Shown here piece after piece: positions 11,240 to 23,745 of a stretch of DNA of 64,000 nt (its first letter is position 1; every line of letters begins with the position of its first letter). Source of the stretch: Sciurus carolinensis (taxonomy: Eukaryota; Chordata; Mammalia; Rodentia; Sciuridae); NCBI RefSeq assembly GCF_902686445.1, contig NC_062213.1, positions 38,452,741 to 38,516,740 on the forward strand, given 5' to 3'. The notes beneath the pieces were generated by a model. It saw nothing but the letters and a program-made list of their open reading frames with translations. It did not search any database and was not told the DNA's origin. The position numbers and the translations under genes were made by a program.

Positions 11240-14200
11240 ACTGATACAGGTGACTGTTTCGCCCGTAGCTACTTTCCTTTCTCAGGAAAGCAAAGCATTT
11301 TAATAGTTCTGCAAGTCGAAGAGATTTGTGTTTCTGACTAACGAAGTTAATAGGAAGTAAAGCGAAAGGGCAGAGATAAAAGAGAAACCGTGACAAATGC
11401 GGGTGTAACCCAAACTAGCCGTTACTCTTAATTTACATGGAAAGACCCATCATTAGTTTTCACGTCTAATAGCACTTTCTAGTTTATGCTTTTCAAATGT
11501 TTGAGACCTCTGCTGGAGCAGTGCTGCAGCTGCCTCTCATCCTTCGCCTAGTTTCGTTTTTTACTTTCCAGCTGTCTCCTAGGCTCCTGTCATTCGCCTT
11601 TTCCAATCCTTTTATTTGTTTTAAAGCAAGGACCCGTGAGTGCAGCTACATCACTCAATCCCCACTCTAACTTAAGAGATATTGGTCACGTTAGTTTTCT
11701 CCCTCTGTCCCATGTATTCGTCTCCAGAAAAAACAATTATTCAATAGAGGTGCATTTTTTCAAAAATAAATTTTCAGTGAGATGAATATATCTGTTGAGT
11801 TCAGAATATTTACAGTCGTTTACTTCTTTCATAGCAGATACTTAGTAGGGAAAAGAAAATGAAGTTAATCAAATTCAGAAATATTTTAATTAGTTGTTAA
11901 TAACAATTATAAAGTTAATCAAAGAAGTAGGCCTTTTTTTCTCCTGATATGCACCATGTTTTTATCTTATTAAGCAGGCTGTGTTCCTTTCCAGTTCTCC
12001 ATCCAGCATCTTGAGAACTTTGAGCTTCACTTTTCACATCTACGAGTTCAAGCTGTTTAGCTTGATCTTTACAGCCTTCCTAAATGCCAATTTAAAATTT
12101 TCCAGAACTTGAGGTGTAGCTTAATGGTAGAGTGCTTGCCTGGCATGTGCAAGGACCTGGATTCAATCCCAGCACTGTCAATATTAATAATAGAAGTAGT
12201 AGTTAATAAATTAAAAATAGAAATTTTTAGAGAAAAATTAATTTAAATTAAAAATAAAATTAAAATTAAAAATAGAAATTTCCAGAAAAGTATCAATTTC
12301 CTGATTCTTCCTCTACCATAGGCTAATAGCATAAATATTTTGACCATCAGCCCTGTTACAAAGTACTTCTGTCAACCAAAGAGAAGCGATAATTCAATAC
12401 AAGGGCACACTAGGTTTTTCCACAAGAAATATTAAATAAGACCATTTTTATCACAAAAGACAAGGATAATGGAGCAATCCTGAAAGTGAAGATTTTACAT
12501 TTACAAGCTGTCCTAGATTCTAAGTCCAAGTATCAAGATGATTCTGGAACAAAACAATCTATAGCAATCAAAATTGATCAATACAGGTAGAATATAAATG
12601 GATCCTAGAACCCTTCAGAATGGTAGGATAATGACATATCATAGCAAGGAGATCCAGAATTTCATTTTGGTGCTACATCCCAATTCAGTAGCAGTAATTT
12701 AGGCAGTAGGCAGTAATTTAGGATCATTCTAGAGCATGTTCCTTGGAAGCTACCCTCTTACTTTTTTGTGGGGGTGGGGGGAATCTGGGTGTGGGGATTG
12801 AATCCAGGGCTTCACACATGCAAATGCTGTACCACTGATCCACATCCTCAACCCTGCTCTCTTACTGCCAAGAATAATGTTAGCTAACTTTTCTCCAGCA
12901 CTTATTACATGGCAGACATCACTGCACTGTTCTCTCCTGATGAGAGTAGTTGTCTTGCCATCCTGAACATAAGGGTGTTTAATTCTTTTTAATATGGTTA
13001 TGGAAATACAAGATGCTGTTTTTCCCCCTGAATTTCTCTCTTTTTTTCCTTGATCATAATTACTTATATATATATTTTATAGCTTGAATGTCATCACCTA
13101 TGGGAGAATCTTCATTATATTCTATTGAATGGTCACAAAAAGCATTAGGTCTTGTGGATAGCAGGTGTATTCTAGAATTCTTATGGGAATTCTGATGATG
13201 GAATGGTGCCCAAAATCAAGAAAGAGAAGTAAAAAAAAGCAAAAGATTGGTGGGTAAAGAATATAAAAATATAGTTCAGTGGCTATCTTTGGTGAAATTC
13301 CTGGAAAGGACATGTGTGTGTGTGTGCAGGCAGTGATGAAAATTATTCTTTCTTGAATTACACAAAGGTTCTATGATATTCTTCACTTACAATTAAAGTA
13401 TCTCAGGAAAAAAGAAAAGAGTGAAGTTTGAATGATATTTGGAGGTTATGTGGATTATATTTAACCATAGGCAAAATTTCCCGCCCTGTTTACATTGGAT
13501 GGTGATGAGTAGCAAACATTAACAAAATAAGTAGATTTTGGAAGGTGATAAAATACTCAGGAAATTTCAGTAGAGGAGGATGGCAAGTGCTAAGCAGGGA
13601 AGGGTAAAATAGCAGTAACATTTGTTTGAAGAGCTAGGGAGCATACTACTCACTGTGTGGAGGAGTGTAGGGGAGGCTTCAGACAGGTGCTCTTGAATAA
13701 TGTGTAATTCATCAATTCCTTTCCTTAACTCCTACAGGTATTTCAACTTAAGCTCACAATAAAACCATCTTATTTTACACCATGTCTGTTCTCTAACATT
13801 CCCCTCACCCTATGCCACAAGCTGGGGACTCTGCCAGGTTCTTCTCCACTCCCACTGTCTTCCAGAATGATGCAGTAGCGTCTACTGTCTCCTTGAAGCC
13901 ACCCTCACCTCTCTTATTCTATCCTTCATGCTGCCACAGTGGTTTTTCTAAAATGCTCTGCATTGCCTAGGCGATAAACTTCAGATTCTTCAGATAACAT
14001 GCATTGATAACTTTCAGTGACTTGGCTCTACCCCTTCCCAAGAATTTTCTCTTGTCCTGTCCTCTGGTATATCTTAGTTTCTAGCTATAACAAATTATTT
14101 ACAATTTTTCTAATGTGTCCAACTCTGAATTTCCTGCTCGATTATTTTGTTTTGAATTTGGAATTTCCTGTTGTGTACCTTTTATGCCACTGGTCCATCA

Positions 14201-15010
14201 AAATCTATCTGACGTCATGGTCATTAGAAGTTAGCATTGCACCCTCTTCTCCGTAGCATCAGTTGGTCCCTCTTCCCATTGCCTCACTGCTATTCTTCTA
14301 TTATAGCACCTGTACAGTACCATTAGCCCCTTAAACCAGTGACTGCCTGCCTCATGTTCATTTTCTCAGTACCTAGCCCAATAACTGGCAGGAAAATTGA
14401 GTTTAGTAGTTGTTAGCGAGATTGATTTTGAATATCAAGGATGACTCAGAGGCATGCAGATAGAGAAATGTCATCAGAGTAGAGTGGTGATAGGGGCAAT
14501 TAGCACCGCCAATAGTTGAGGCTCTGAAAGAGAAGTGTAAGTTCTGGGATGATAACCTAAGATAAGTGCTGAGGAGGGTCTTGTCTAAGGAGTAGGCCAA
14601 GGAGAAGAAGCCCAAAACAAGACCAGGAGGAAGCTGCCAAGAACAGTAGGACAGTGTCTGGCATCTAAGTGCCCAGTAAATGTTTACTGAATGAAAATTA
14701 GAGTTTAAAAATACATTTGGCATTGAAAGTACTTGGGTGTATGTGATGCCTAATAAGGGATGTCTGTAAATAACACATTTCACTGTTTTTTCAGTTTTCT
14801 AATTACAAAATCTATATATTTTTCTCTATTCATTGTAGAAACATGAGAAGAAAACACAAACAGGACGCTATTAAAAGGGGGGAAAAAAAGCATAATCTTG
14901 CAGGAAGATACAGTAACCAAGTCATTCATACTTTCGGCTCTTACACTGTGTCCGTCTATACTTTTCACCTAAGAGCTCTCATCCGGTCCGTGACCTGCTT
15001 TTACACTTGA
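11240..15010. other. Intergenic region between POLR2K and FBXO43
   Basis: Head-to-head spacer. It holds an ID-like SINE (+) at 12107-12180 with an AT-rich simple tail to about 12285, a diverged ID-like SINE (-) at 12765-12856, and L2-like sequence around 13800-14300 (e.g. 'ctgcattgcctaggcgataaacttca', 'cttggctctaccccttccc'). The remainder shows no gene I can support. Confidence 0.65.
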
Positions 15011-15016
15011 TAGCAT

Positions 15017-15086
15017 GGGGGGGGGGGGGGCGCGCACACACACACACACACATACACACACACACACACACACACCCTTTCCAGTG

Positions 15087-15156
<70 letters not shown>
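15017..15156 (+). repeat. Poly(G) plus (CA)n microsatellite
   Basis: A run of 14 G (15017-15030), then CGCG and two long CA tracts (15034-15074 and 15096-15156), separated by ccctttccagtgaacacccccga. It lies directly upstream of the FBXO43 CpG block. Open frames across it are an artefact of the repeat. Confidence 0.98.
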
Positions 15157-15199
15157 CATTATTTCTAACGGCATCGCAATGGAGGGCACAGAAGCCTTT

Positions 15200-15670
15200 G
15201 AAAATAATGCTTCCCGGAGCGAGCGTGCGGAACGGGCCTTGCCACGCTCCGTGGGGTGGGCGGGAGGGGGCGGGGCCTGGCGAGCCTAAGGAAGGGGAGG
15301 CGCGGGGCGGTTACTCAGGGCGGGCAGTTCAAACCCAAGGAGGGAAAGGCGGCGGCCCCACGCGAAGCCGGCGTGGGGGTTGCCATAGCCCGGCATCCCT
15401 GGGGGCGAGCGAGGCTCCTCCCCGCGCGCCCGCCGCGGCTGCCAGGTCCCCCGCCCACTCATCCTCCCGGCTGGCGGTCAGCAGCAGGTGGACGGGGCGG
15501 GGCCCAGGTGTGTGCCGGCCGGGCGGCCTCGGGGCGGCCCGCGCCCCACAGGGGTCTGCGGGTGCCGGGACCTGCGAGGCACAGGGCAGCCGCCCTCCGA
15601 CGTCCGCCGGCCCTCGCGGGCCCTGGTGTCGGCGCCAGCCCGCCTGGGCGCTCGGGTGAGACCGTTACCC
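15200..15670 (+). promoter_or_regulatory. FBXO43: FBXO43 CpG-rich promoter and probable noncoding exon 1
   Basis: Strong CpG-rich block with GC boxes (GGGGCGGGGCC near 15270, GGGGCGGGGCCC near 15495). GTTGCCATAGC at 15379-15389 is an RFX X-box-like half palindrome. A candidate donor CTCGG|GTGAGACC ends an exon at 15655. The coding sequence starts 17 bases into exon 2, so a noncoding leader exon is expected; the assignment of this donor is an inference. Long open frames in this block on both strands are a by-product of high GC. Confidence 0.6.
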
Positions 15671-16129
15671 ACCCACCAGCTGATAGCACCTGGGGGTAAA
15701 AGACAGCGCTGCAGCTCAGGCTGCTTTTTCAGAAACCCGACTTTAAGAAGTGCACTCATTGCCAAGAGTAACTGGAGAAAACACGAATATTAAGAGTACT
15801 GTTGTCTGAGGGGTTGAAGGAAATTCAAAATGATTTAGGCCTTTTCAAGTGTGACGTCTAATCCCTGCAGCATGTATTTTATGTATCCTTCCAATTTTAG
15901 CATTCATTGTGCTGCTGGACGTTTCAGTAGTTCAAACGGAAGTTTCTAAGTGACATTACTTTGGCATGAGTTTTAATGAGAAAGATGAGAGATTTTCTTG
16001 TTTAGAAACCTACGGTAACTTTGACATCTAGGAGTTCAAGATTTACTGATGGTAAGATTTTCCACCTTAACAAGTAAAAGAAATATGGTTTTAACATAAT
16101 CAAATATAATTCATGATTTAATAGGTGCT

Positions 16130-16215
16130 TTCTTTTTTTTGATTGGTACATTGTAATTGTACACAATAATAGGATTCATTATGCTATATTTGTATATGTA
16201 TATAACCTAACTTGT
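16130..16215 (-). mobile_element. Short L1 3' end fragment
   Basis: ttgattggtacattgtaattgtacacaataataggattca resembles the antisense extreme 3' end of rodent/sciurid L1 (compare 43270-43350). It lies in FBXO43 intron 1. Confidence 0.5.
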
Positions 16216-16957
16216 AGGCGCTTTAAAAAAAAGCCTTTAGACACGCGTTCTGAGCCCTTTATCAGAAGCCTGGTTTTTAAAAACGAGTTATCAAAGAGCT
16301 CATAAGTGGTCTGTTGAGTCAGTACAATAAGCCAAGGAGCATTCTGTGATTTGGGGTGAAAATTTTAAGGTTAAGTTTTGAAGAACCAAGTTTTGAGACT
16401 TGTGTCTCGGGGTAGATGAAAATGATGACAGCACAAAAAAACCTGTGGTTTTGAAAGGGATGGAGAATATCCGGGACTCCACTTTGTTTCTAACAATTTG
16501 CCTCTCAGTTTCCCAAATTCTAGCATGGTGAGACACCTAGTGGTGAAGTAGTAGAATAAATTTGTTTTAACATTTTAGAAACTCCTTGACCTTTTTTTTT
16601 TTTTAACCAAAAATTGAGTGAAACCGTTCCTTAATAGAAGATTTGTGGGAGGAAATGTAATCTGAAAATACATACTAGCTTATTAATATTAACATTTAGA
16701 AGACAAAAATTGCTTTACACTACATTGCAAATTGTAGAAAGCAAAGTTTGATCATCTTGGCTCCTAAAGCAGGTGCAGAAGTTAACAGTGATCACAGGGG
16801 ACATGTGTAAGATTTGTTAAAAAGGGGTAGAAATTTAAAAAGTTAGATACTTTGCCCTGTATAAATGATCTTCTAGTATCAGTTTACTGTAAAGAAATAA
16901 TTTTGTGTTTAGTGTAGAAATTAGTTTTCACACCATGCTTGTTCACTATGATTTGTT

Positions 16958-17068
16958 TTCTTTTGAGACAAGGTCTTGCTAAGTTGCTGGGTCTGGCTTT
17001 GAACTTGCCATCCTCCTGCCTCAGCCTCCCCAGTTGTTAGGATTACAGACGTGGGCCACCATGCCTGG
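16958..17068 (-). mobile_element. B1-like SINE (7SL-derived)
   Basis: Antisense B1: gagacaaggtcttgctaagttgctgg ... cctcctgcctcagcctcccc ... gggccaccatgcctggc. In FBXO43 intron 1. Confidence 0.9.
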
Positions 17069-17528
17069 CTCTTTCACTAATATATTTAACTGATTTAACT
17101 AGGTATAAATCAATTGCTATCCCATGACAGTCAACTGAAACTTATTTCCTGATAGTATTTTAATTGGGAAAAGTCATGCATTTGGCTTGGAGAATATCCT
17201 GAAGTAATAATTTTCTTAGTGTCCTTTGAAATATCTGGAGATGTATCAAAAATAATAACTTTCCATATTAGCATCCTTCCTTTGAGTTAGGATTTAATTC
17301 AGGTTTCTATAAAGAAGGAATGTGATAATACTGTTGAAAAGTTGAATAAAATATTTCCTACTGTCATTTCTTATATAATTGCTGAGTAACTGTTTTCTTT
17401 AAGTAATTGCTTTGAATCCCTTATTTGCTACTTCAAAAGTATTTTAAAGGGTGGTTTTTTGCCTGTTTTCTATAATTTTAAGCCTGCAATGGGACCTCAT
17501 TCTTAAAAAGTTAGAAACTGAGACATAA

Positions 17529-17671
17529 GGGCTGGGGTTGTAGCTCAGTGGTAGAGCACTTGCCTAGCACTGGGCTTGATCCTGAGCACCACAAATAAAT
17601 AAATAAATACATAAATACATAAATAAAATAAAGGTATTGTGTCCATTTACAACTAAAAATATTTTTTAGAA
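17529..17671 (+). mobile_element. ID-like SINE
   Basis: gggctggggttgtagctcagtggtagagc ... gagcaccac, an (aata)n tail, flanked by gaaactgagaca(t)aa at 17514-17528 and 17672-17686. FBXO43 intron 1. Confidence 0.93.
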
Positions 17672-18197
17672 AAGAAACTGAGACAAAAGTATTACATGCC
17701 AAATTTGAAATGGCCCTATATCTGTGGTACAGTGATTCATTTTGGTTATCTCAAGAAAAATGTATTAGTAATCAATGAATCAGAGTCTTCGTAATTCTGA
17801 CCTTATAAAGTCTGACCTCATAAATAGTTATGGGTACTGAATTTCTCTTTGTTACATGTGTGATGAGCCTAATTGCAGTTAAACTATTGGCAGCACTCAT
17901 TATTTGACACATGTTTAAAAAGTAGCGTACAGAGTTTTTTAAATAACTTTATTTGCATCCCAAAACTTTTAAAGGACATACCAACCTGACAAATATAGGG
18001 AAGCATGAATAAGCTAGAATATTAAAATTAAAAGAATGTACTTTAGTGCTACACAATGATAAAATAATAAAAATGAGGCTGCTAGAATTTTTTTTAGTTG
18101 TTCAAGAAAACATTTATGCATGGTGCTTAGACTATGGCTGGTCAAGTAATCTATGAATATTTAAAATCTCAGGTTTTGGTATTATGACAAGTTGTTT

Positions 18198-18298
18198 TAA
18201 GGGGTAGGGTTGTAGCTCACTGGCAGAGCATGTGTGAGGCCCTGGGTTCTATCCTCAACACCATATTAAAATAAATAAATAAAGGTATAAAAAAAGAA
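18198..18298 (+). mobile_element. ID-like SINE
   Basis: ggggtagggttgtagctcac ... gggttctatcctcaacacc plus an (aaat)n tail, flanked by aagttgttttaag on each side. It lies about 180 bases upstream of FBXO43 exon 2. Confidence 0.9.
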
Positions 18299-18479
18299 GT
18301 TGTTTTAAGTAGGATACACATCAGTATATTGTGTAGTAGATTTGATTTTCAAAATAACTTTTTAACAAATTGTCATATAATTTTCTAACATTACCTGTAC
18401 TCAAAACAGATAATGTATTTTGGTGTAAGCTGCCTGATACTCATTTCAAAGGAAGAATAAATTTATTTTTACTTTGTAG

Positions 18480-19968
18480 AAACAAAGAGCTTGAAGATGT
18501 CACAAAGGCACTCAGGTCAAGCTAGCCCTGGAACAGGAAGTCAGGTGGACTCTCCTACCACCAACTGCAAGTGCTCCAGCCTCAGACGTTCTGGTTCCAC
18601 ATCTTCCTTTCAAGATAGTGGCCATAATGAGTTGTCAAAATCTTTCTGCTTTAATAATATAGATAAAGAAGTTTTAGGAAACAATGAAAGAGACCCAACA
18701 GTAATCCTTGAGCACCCTGAAACTTTAAACCTAGGCCTAACACATCCCTTAGAGTCTCCCACTCAGAGAAAGAAATGTATCTTTCCTAGGAAGGAAAAGG
18801 AGAAAACCCCAAAACTTTGTGAAACTCCTAAAGTCAGTGGGAAAAAATGTTTACTGCGGAGAAGATTGAATATGTCTTTCTCTCTTCTGAAAGGGGATTT
18901 TGAATCACAAAATAGTTCTCTAGGAAGTAGTATAAGCCAAGTTCTCAACTTAGAAAAAAATATCCCAAGCAGTGCCACAGATTTTCCCAGGCAAAATGAT
19001 TTTAGCCCATTGGTTACTAGCACTTTAAAAACAGAAGAAGTATTAGGCAGCAGTCAAAGCTTGAGACTAACTTTTTCTCAACACAAGACTTCCACAATTG
19101 ATGATTCTAAAGATGATTGTGGCCTATTTGAAGTTGAATGTATATCTCCAATTCAGGGCAATAATTTCAAAGATTCTATCACACATGACTTTAGTGATAG
19201 CAGTTTAAGTGTTAATGATGAAAATACACATCCTGAACTTCTGGGCTCCTCTGGTAGTGGAACAACTGGTGGACCAGAAGAGGACATATTTGTGACTCCA
19301 GTAAGTAATCTTGTAGCGAACATTAAATTTAATGCAAGTCAAACACATTCCCCTTCAGCTGAAGTGAGACCCAATGTTTCAACACCTGAAGACAGTGGTT
19401 TCAACTCACTTAGCTTAGAGAAGTCTGAAGATTCCCTCTCTGACCAGGAGGGTTCTTTTCAAGAACTATTCCAGAAACACAAGGGGACTCTCAAATTGGG
19501 GGACACCATAAGAAAGTCAAGGCGTCTTGGCAGGTCGAGAAGACTGTCCACTCTTCGAGAGCAAGGCTCACAGTCGGAGACAGAAGAGGAAAAGCAGATC
19601 ATCCACTCCAGCTCTGAAACAAGACTGTTGACCCCTTCAGACACCTCAGAGAGTGGGCTAGGCTGTGATAATAAGAGTGGGGATTTGACCATAAGCTTCA
19701 AGAACTTATCGAGGACCCCAGCCTTGCAATTAGTTCAGGAACTCTTTATGAAAAACAAAAGGAAAAGATTTCAGCAAAAGGATGCCCATGAATTCTTAGA
19801 AGAAAGGGATGGGGAAAAAATTGCTGCCCTGCAATGTGTTCTTGCAGGACTGATTGGCAAGAAGATGGGTATAGAACAGCTGGACATCTTAACAGAATTA
19901 AAATACAGAAATTTAAAGCATATTCTTGCTATGGTTTTAGATTCCTTGACTGCAGAGAGCCTGTACAG
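18480..19968 (+). CDS. FBXO43: FBXO43 (EMI2/ERP1) exon 2, start codon and regulatory N terminus
   Basis: Acceptor TTTGTAG ends at 18479; the ATG is at 18497-18499 ([15 protein letters not shown]), matching the known N terminus. The exon encodes 490 codons plus two bases of a split Ser codon and ends at a GTAAGA donor. FBXO43/EMI2 inhibits the anaphase-promoting complex and holds vertebrate eggs in metaphase II; on fertilisation CaMKII and PLK1 phosphorylation lead to its SCF-mediated destruction. Visible motifs: DSG degron-like sites at residue 40 (DSGHNE) and 299 (DSGFNS), a basic RRSGST segment near 31-35 of the CaMKII-site type, an RRLxRSRRLST cluster near 342-351, and the start of the F-box-like region after about 445. 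The motifs are seen; their roles are from work on EMI2 in other vertebrates. Total product is 675 residues, close to family length. Confidence 0.98.
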
Positions 19969-20989
19969 GTAAGAAAAGTTTTTGAAATAAAACTTGTTTT
20001 TAACCTTTTTTTTAAGTTGAAAAGTTTTTCTATGACTGGAGTGTTCTGTTTTTCATTTGTTTGGGTTTTTTTTTTTCAGTCTTTGGTGGTCTTACACTAT
20101 ATTAAAGGTTTTTAAAATAACCTTACCAGCAGAGCTTGCTAGTATAGTTTCTTCTGTTTAAAGCCTGCTTTCAAAGCAACAATATAGTTGTTTTTTTTTT
20201 CTGAATAAAATTTGGTCACTCATTTGGAAAGAGAATTCCTAAAAGTTGAACTTTACATTTTCAAAATGGCAAACTTTGTTCCACAGATTGTTTAATGATT
20301 TGGGAGTTTACATCCTATTGTTGGATATAAATTGTATTAAAATTCTGATATTTGGTCAGAAACATTAAGAATGTGGTTACTAAGAAATGAACACATACTT
20401 GGATACCATTTAATTATTTAAATCAAGTTCTAGAATCCAAGAATAATGGTCAGCTTTCATTTTACGGTTTGGTCTTTCCAGAGGCCAAGGAACTATGCAT
20501 TGTTTCATTTTCATTGCTAACACAGAAGAGGAAGTGAATTACTTTTGGGAATTACAAACTGAAGAATCTGTGTTCACAGATATTCCAGTAGTTTGAGTGC
20601 TGCTACATAGTTAGGACAGACAGGCATTTAGGACTTCTAACGATAGGAACTAGAATTACAAAGACTAAAGGAAGAGTGTTCATGCTGGTGATCTGGAGGA
20701 GTTTCAGGATTATAAGAAGACAGGACTCTCAGTCATGACCAGGAAGGAGGGAAGTCACATAGAACAGCTTTCTGCAGAGTGGTGGTAACAGGGAGAACAT
20801 ACAGGAAGGCAGTGAATCTCTCTCTCAATAGGAATATGCCAAGTGTTTGGTTCATAGCATCCTTGCTAGGTTTATGGCCACTACTTCTAAAGCCCTTCCT
20901 CACTTTTTCCTCATACAATAATTGCAGGCTATTGTAGAGAATTGTAGAATTTCATAGCTGGAAGTCTTCTTAAATATTTAGTCTAACTA

Positions 20990-21095
20990 CTTATTTTGCA
21001 GATGAGGAAACAGCTCTAGAAGTTAAGTGACCTGCCAGAAGTCACTCAGGAGACAGGACTAGATCTAGGTCTACAGCTGAGCTCTCTCATTTCTC
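20990..21095 (+). repeat. MIR-like old SINE in FBXO43 intron 2
   Basis: ttttgcagatgaggaaacag ... gttaagtgacctgcc ... gtcactcaggag is the conserved MIR core. The rest of intron 2 (19969-22368) shows nothing I can assign. Confidence 0.8.
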
Positions 21096-22368
21096 ATCCA
21101 GTGTTTTCCCATGAATTTTTAATGATTAAGGTCTTTCAGAATAAACTTGATAGAGAATGTATTTGGTAGGATACAAACGAGTATCCCAAGTAGGATAACA
21201 AATAGTTTAGTGTACCCATATGTGTGTATTCTTTTAAAAAATGTTCAAGAGATAAATTATTTGTTTAAACAGTTATGGAAATTGCCAAAACATAGGAATG
21301 TTAATTTTTTATATGCTAGAGTATTTAGATATGGACCAGTTAAAATAAAAAGTTGGGTGACACTTTAGGGTGCTTGTTTGTATGAGCAATTGATGTTCAT
21401 ATTTCAACAATGACTTTCGCACACTCTCCAAATTCATAGTGTTTGTACTGCAGAATGTGTATCTATAGCCTTAGCTGTGCTGTTCTCGACAGTGTGAAGA
21501 ATGATGGTCAGTTGAAATTGGTGTGCAGAATACCTAATTATGTCATGTCCTTCCTCATTAATGGGTGACTTTCTGCTTGTTCTCTCCTTTGTCTGATATC
21601 TGACTGGTTTAGAGAGAGGCAATGGCAACTCAAGTGGCCTTGGCAGCAGGAAATGTTGACAACTCAAGCATCACCTGGGTCCTCTAAAATGAGTGACTGC
21701 TCTTTTTCAGTCTTCTGACTTTATTCCCTCTGAATGACTTGTTAGAATAATTTTAAAAAGGCTGGATTAACAAAATATTACTTCTAATTTAATAATTAAT
21801 ATAGTTGAAGTTATTGGTAATAGCAATCATTGGATGAAAACTGTCTTTAGGTGCTTCATTCTCATGAACTTTGGTTTATAAAACAGGAACTTTGGTGCTA
21901 CTCACAATAGTGTCTGTTGTACGGCATTTATTACTTTTAGTGAAGGATTAATTTTTCTTATGTTTACTTAGCCAAAATGGCAGAGATGCATTGAATACAG
22001 TAATAGGAGAAATCAATTTAAAGTTCTTGTACTACAGTTGATAATTATTTGCTTGCATGTTTGGTTTCACGTTTTGAATCTTAGTATCACACTAACTTAA
22101 TTTCCCCCTGGACTCATTTTGGCCTTATATGACTTTATGAAGTGGTAACCTATTAAAATTGCTAACATATACTTAATATTTATCAGAAATTCTTTCATAG
22201 GGTGAATTAGTATGAGACAATGATGTTGATCAAGTCATATTTTTAATGTAACTTCCTAGTTTAAGTTTACTGTCCAAAATCTTTTAAGTTTTTCTTATTA
22301 CTTACCATACACGAACAATGATAATCTTTCAGAATACATACAATATAAGGACTGATCTTTTGTTTCAG

Positions 22369-22471
22369 TGTTTGGAAAGTCAGCAAAAATTGGCGAGAAA
22401 TTGTTGTTCAAGATAAGAAAGCAAATCGGAGGAGGAAATTTTATATCACACAACTGAAAGCAAATTCTGAG
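22369..22471 (+). CDS. FBXO43: FBXO43 exon 3 (F-box-like region)
   Basis: Acceptor TTTCAG, one base completing Ser (AG|T), then 34 codons [20 protein letters not shown] to QLKANSE, and a GTAATA donor. It continues the F-box-like domain begun in exon 2 and matches human FBXO43 closely ([20 protein letters not shown]). Phase is exact on both sides. Nothing disabling is seen. Confidence 0.97.
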
Positions 22472-22547
22472 GTAATAATTTTCTAAAATGGATTAACATA
22501 AATAACTAATAATTCCATATTGTGAAAAAGCTAATTTGGTTTTCCTA

Positions 22548-22757
22548 TCTTTTTTTTAGGTACTGAGGATTGAACTCAGGGGCACTCAACCACTGATCCC
22601 CAACCCCAACCCTATTACGTATTTTATTTAGAGACAGGGTCTCACTGAGTTGCTTAGCATCTCGCTTTTGCTGAGGCTAGCTTTGAACTCTTGATCCTCC
22701 TGCCTCAGCCTCAGCTCCTGAGCCGCTGGGATTACAAACCTGCACCACCATACCAGG
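22548..22757 (-). mobile_element. B1-ID dimer SINE
   Basis: ID half first in antisense (ggtactgaggattgaactcagg ... ccactgatcccc), then the B1 half (agagacagggtctcactgag ... gctgggattacaaacctgcacc). FBXO43 intron 3. Confidence 0.9.
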
Positions 22758-23579
22758 GTCCTATCTTTTAGCCTTTTCCATTTAGTTAACATTCACTCAA
22801 TTAACTAAGTAAATAACATATGTAGAGGCCTAGAGGCGATGGTGGCAGATAAGTACCTGTGAAGCACCATAAACTTATATTCCTTTGAGGACTTGAGATC
22901 TGGCTTTGAAGTGACAAGAAAAGTGCTACCAAAGTTGATTAATTGTGTAACGGACATCTGATGACTACCACCCATATTTGTTTATAGATTCAACTTTGAG
23001 ACCTTTCTTAGGCATCAATATCCAAAGAAACTCTGAGAGTTTGCTACCTTAAGTCTTGTTCTAGTAAAAAATATTTAATAACATACTATAAGAAAATTTT
23101 ATAATTTGACTAAATATAATTGGGATGAAGCATGGCATAAACAAAATATGAACATCTAAATACAGATTAGTAGGTTTCTCATTTCAGTGAAACATTAGGG
23201 ACTCCTGTTAACTAAAACTTTAAAAAAAAAAGTTTTACCTTTTCCCCAGTGGTGTTGCCTTCTGACTTATTCAGATCTGCTGACCACTTACGGATGCAGC
23301 TGCGGGCTCCTGGAGCTTCTAACAGAGAAGATATTAACATTAAACTGTTTTCTTAACAGAGTGCTGCCCTGCACACTAGAGGCAGACTTTAAAACACCTA
23401 TTTTTAAAGCAAGCATCTATTAATATTTAAACTTTTAGCTCCATTTACTGCTTAACACCTCCAAGGAAGAAAAGGGGTTCTTTTGGCAACCCATCCTAGT
23501 AATTCTGGATAAAATATTCTATCCTCATACCCTAGTCATCACTTTAAAAAAAAAAAAAAAAAAACTTGGTTACTTAAAA

Positions 23580-23745
23580 TAGTATACTTTTTGCCTTTTT
23601 CTTTTTTCTTTTTTTCTTTTTTTTTAAAAGGAAACGCTTTTCGTTTGTTTGTTATTCCCATAATCACAGAGTGCTGGGGACTCGATCCCGGGCCTCCAGC
23701 ATGAGAGACAGGCATTCTACAAGATAGGCTATATGGCCTGCTGCC
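23580..23745 (-). mobile_element. Diverged ID-like SINE in T-rich DNA
   Basis: gagtgctggggactcgatcccgggcctccagcatgagagacaggcattctac is an antisense ID-like core with a changed 5' end. A pyrimidine-rich tract and an A run (23545-23563) lie upstream. Confidence 0.75.

Noticed and set aside
15015..15793. Long overlapping open frames on both strands (up to 214 codons)
   Set aside because: They run through a CA repeat and a CpG island; the residues are repeats (THTHT, VCVCV) or Arg/Gly/Pro/Ala-rich shadow translation, with no splice or family support.
18763..19023. Antisense open frames over FBXO43 exon 2
   Set aside because: Shadows of the FBXO43 coding exon.
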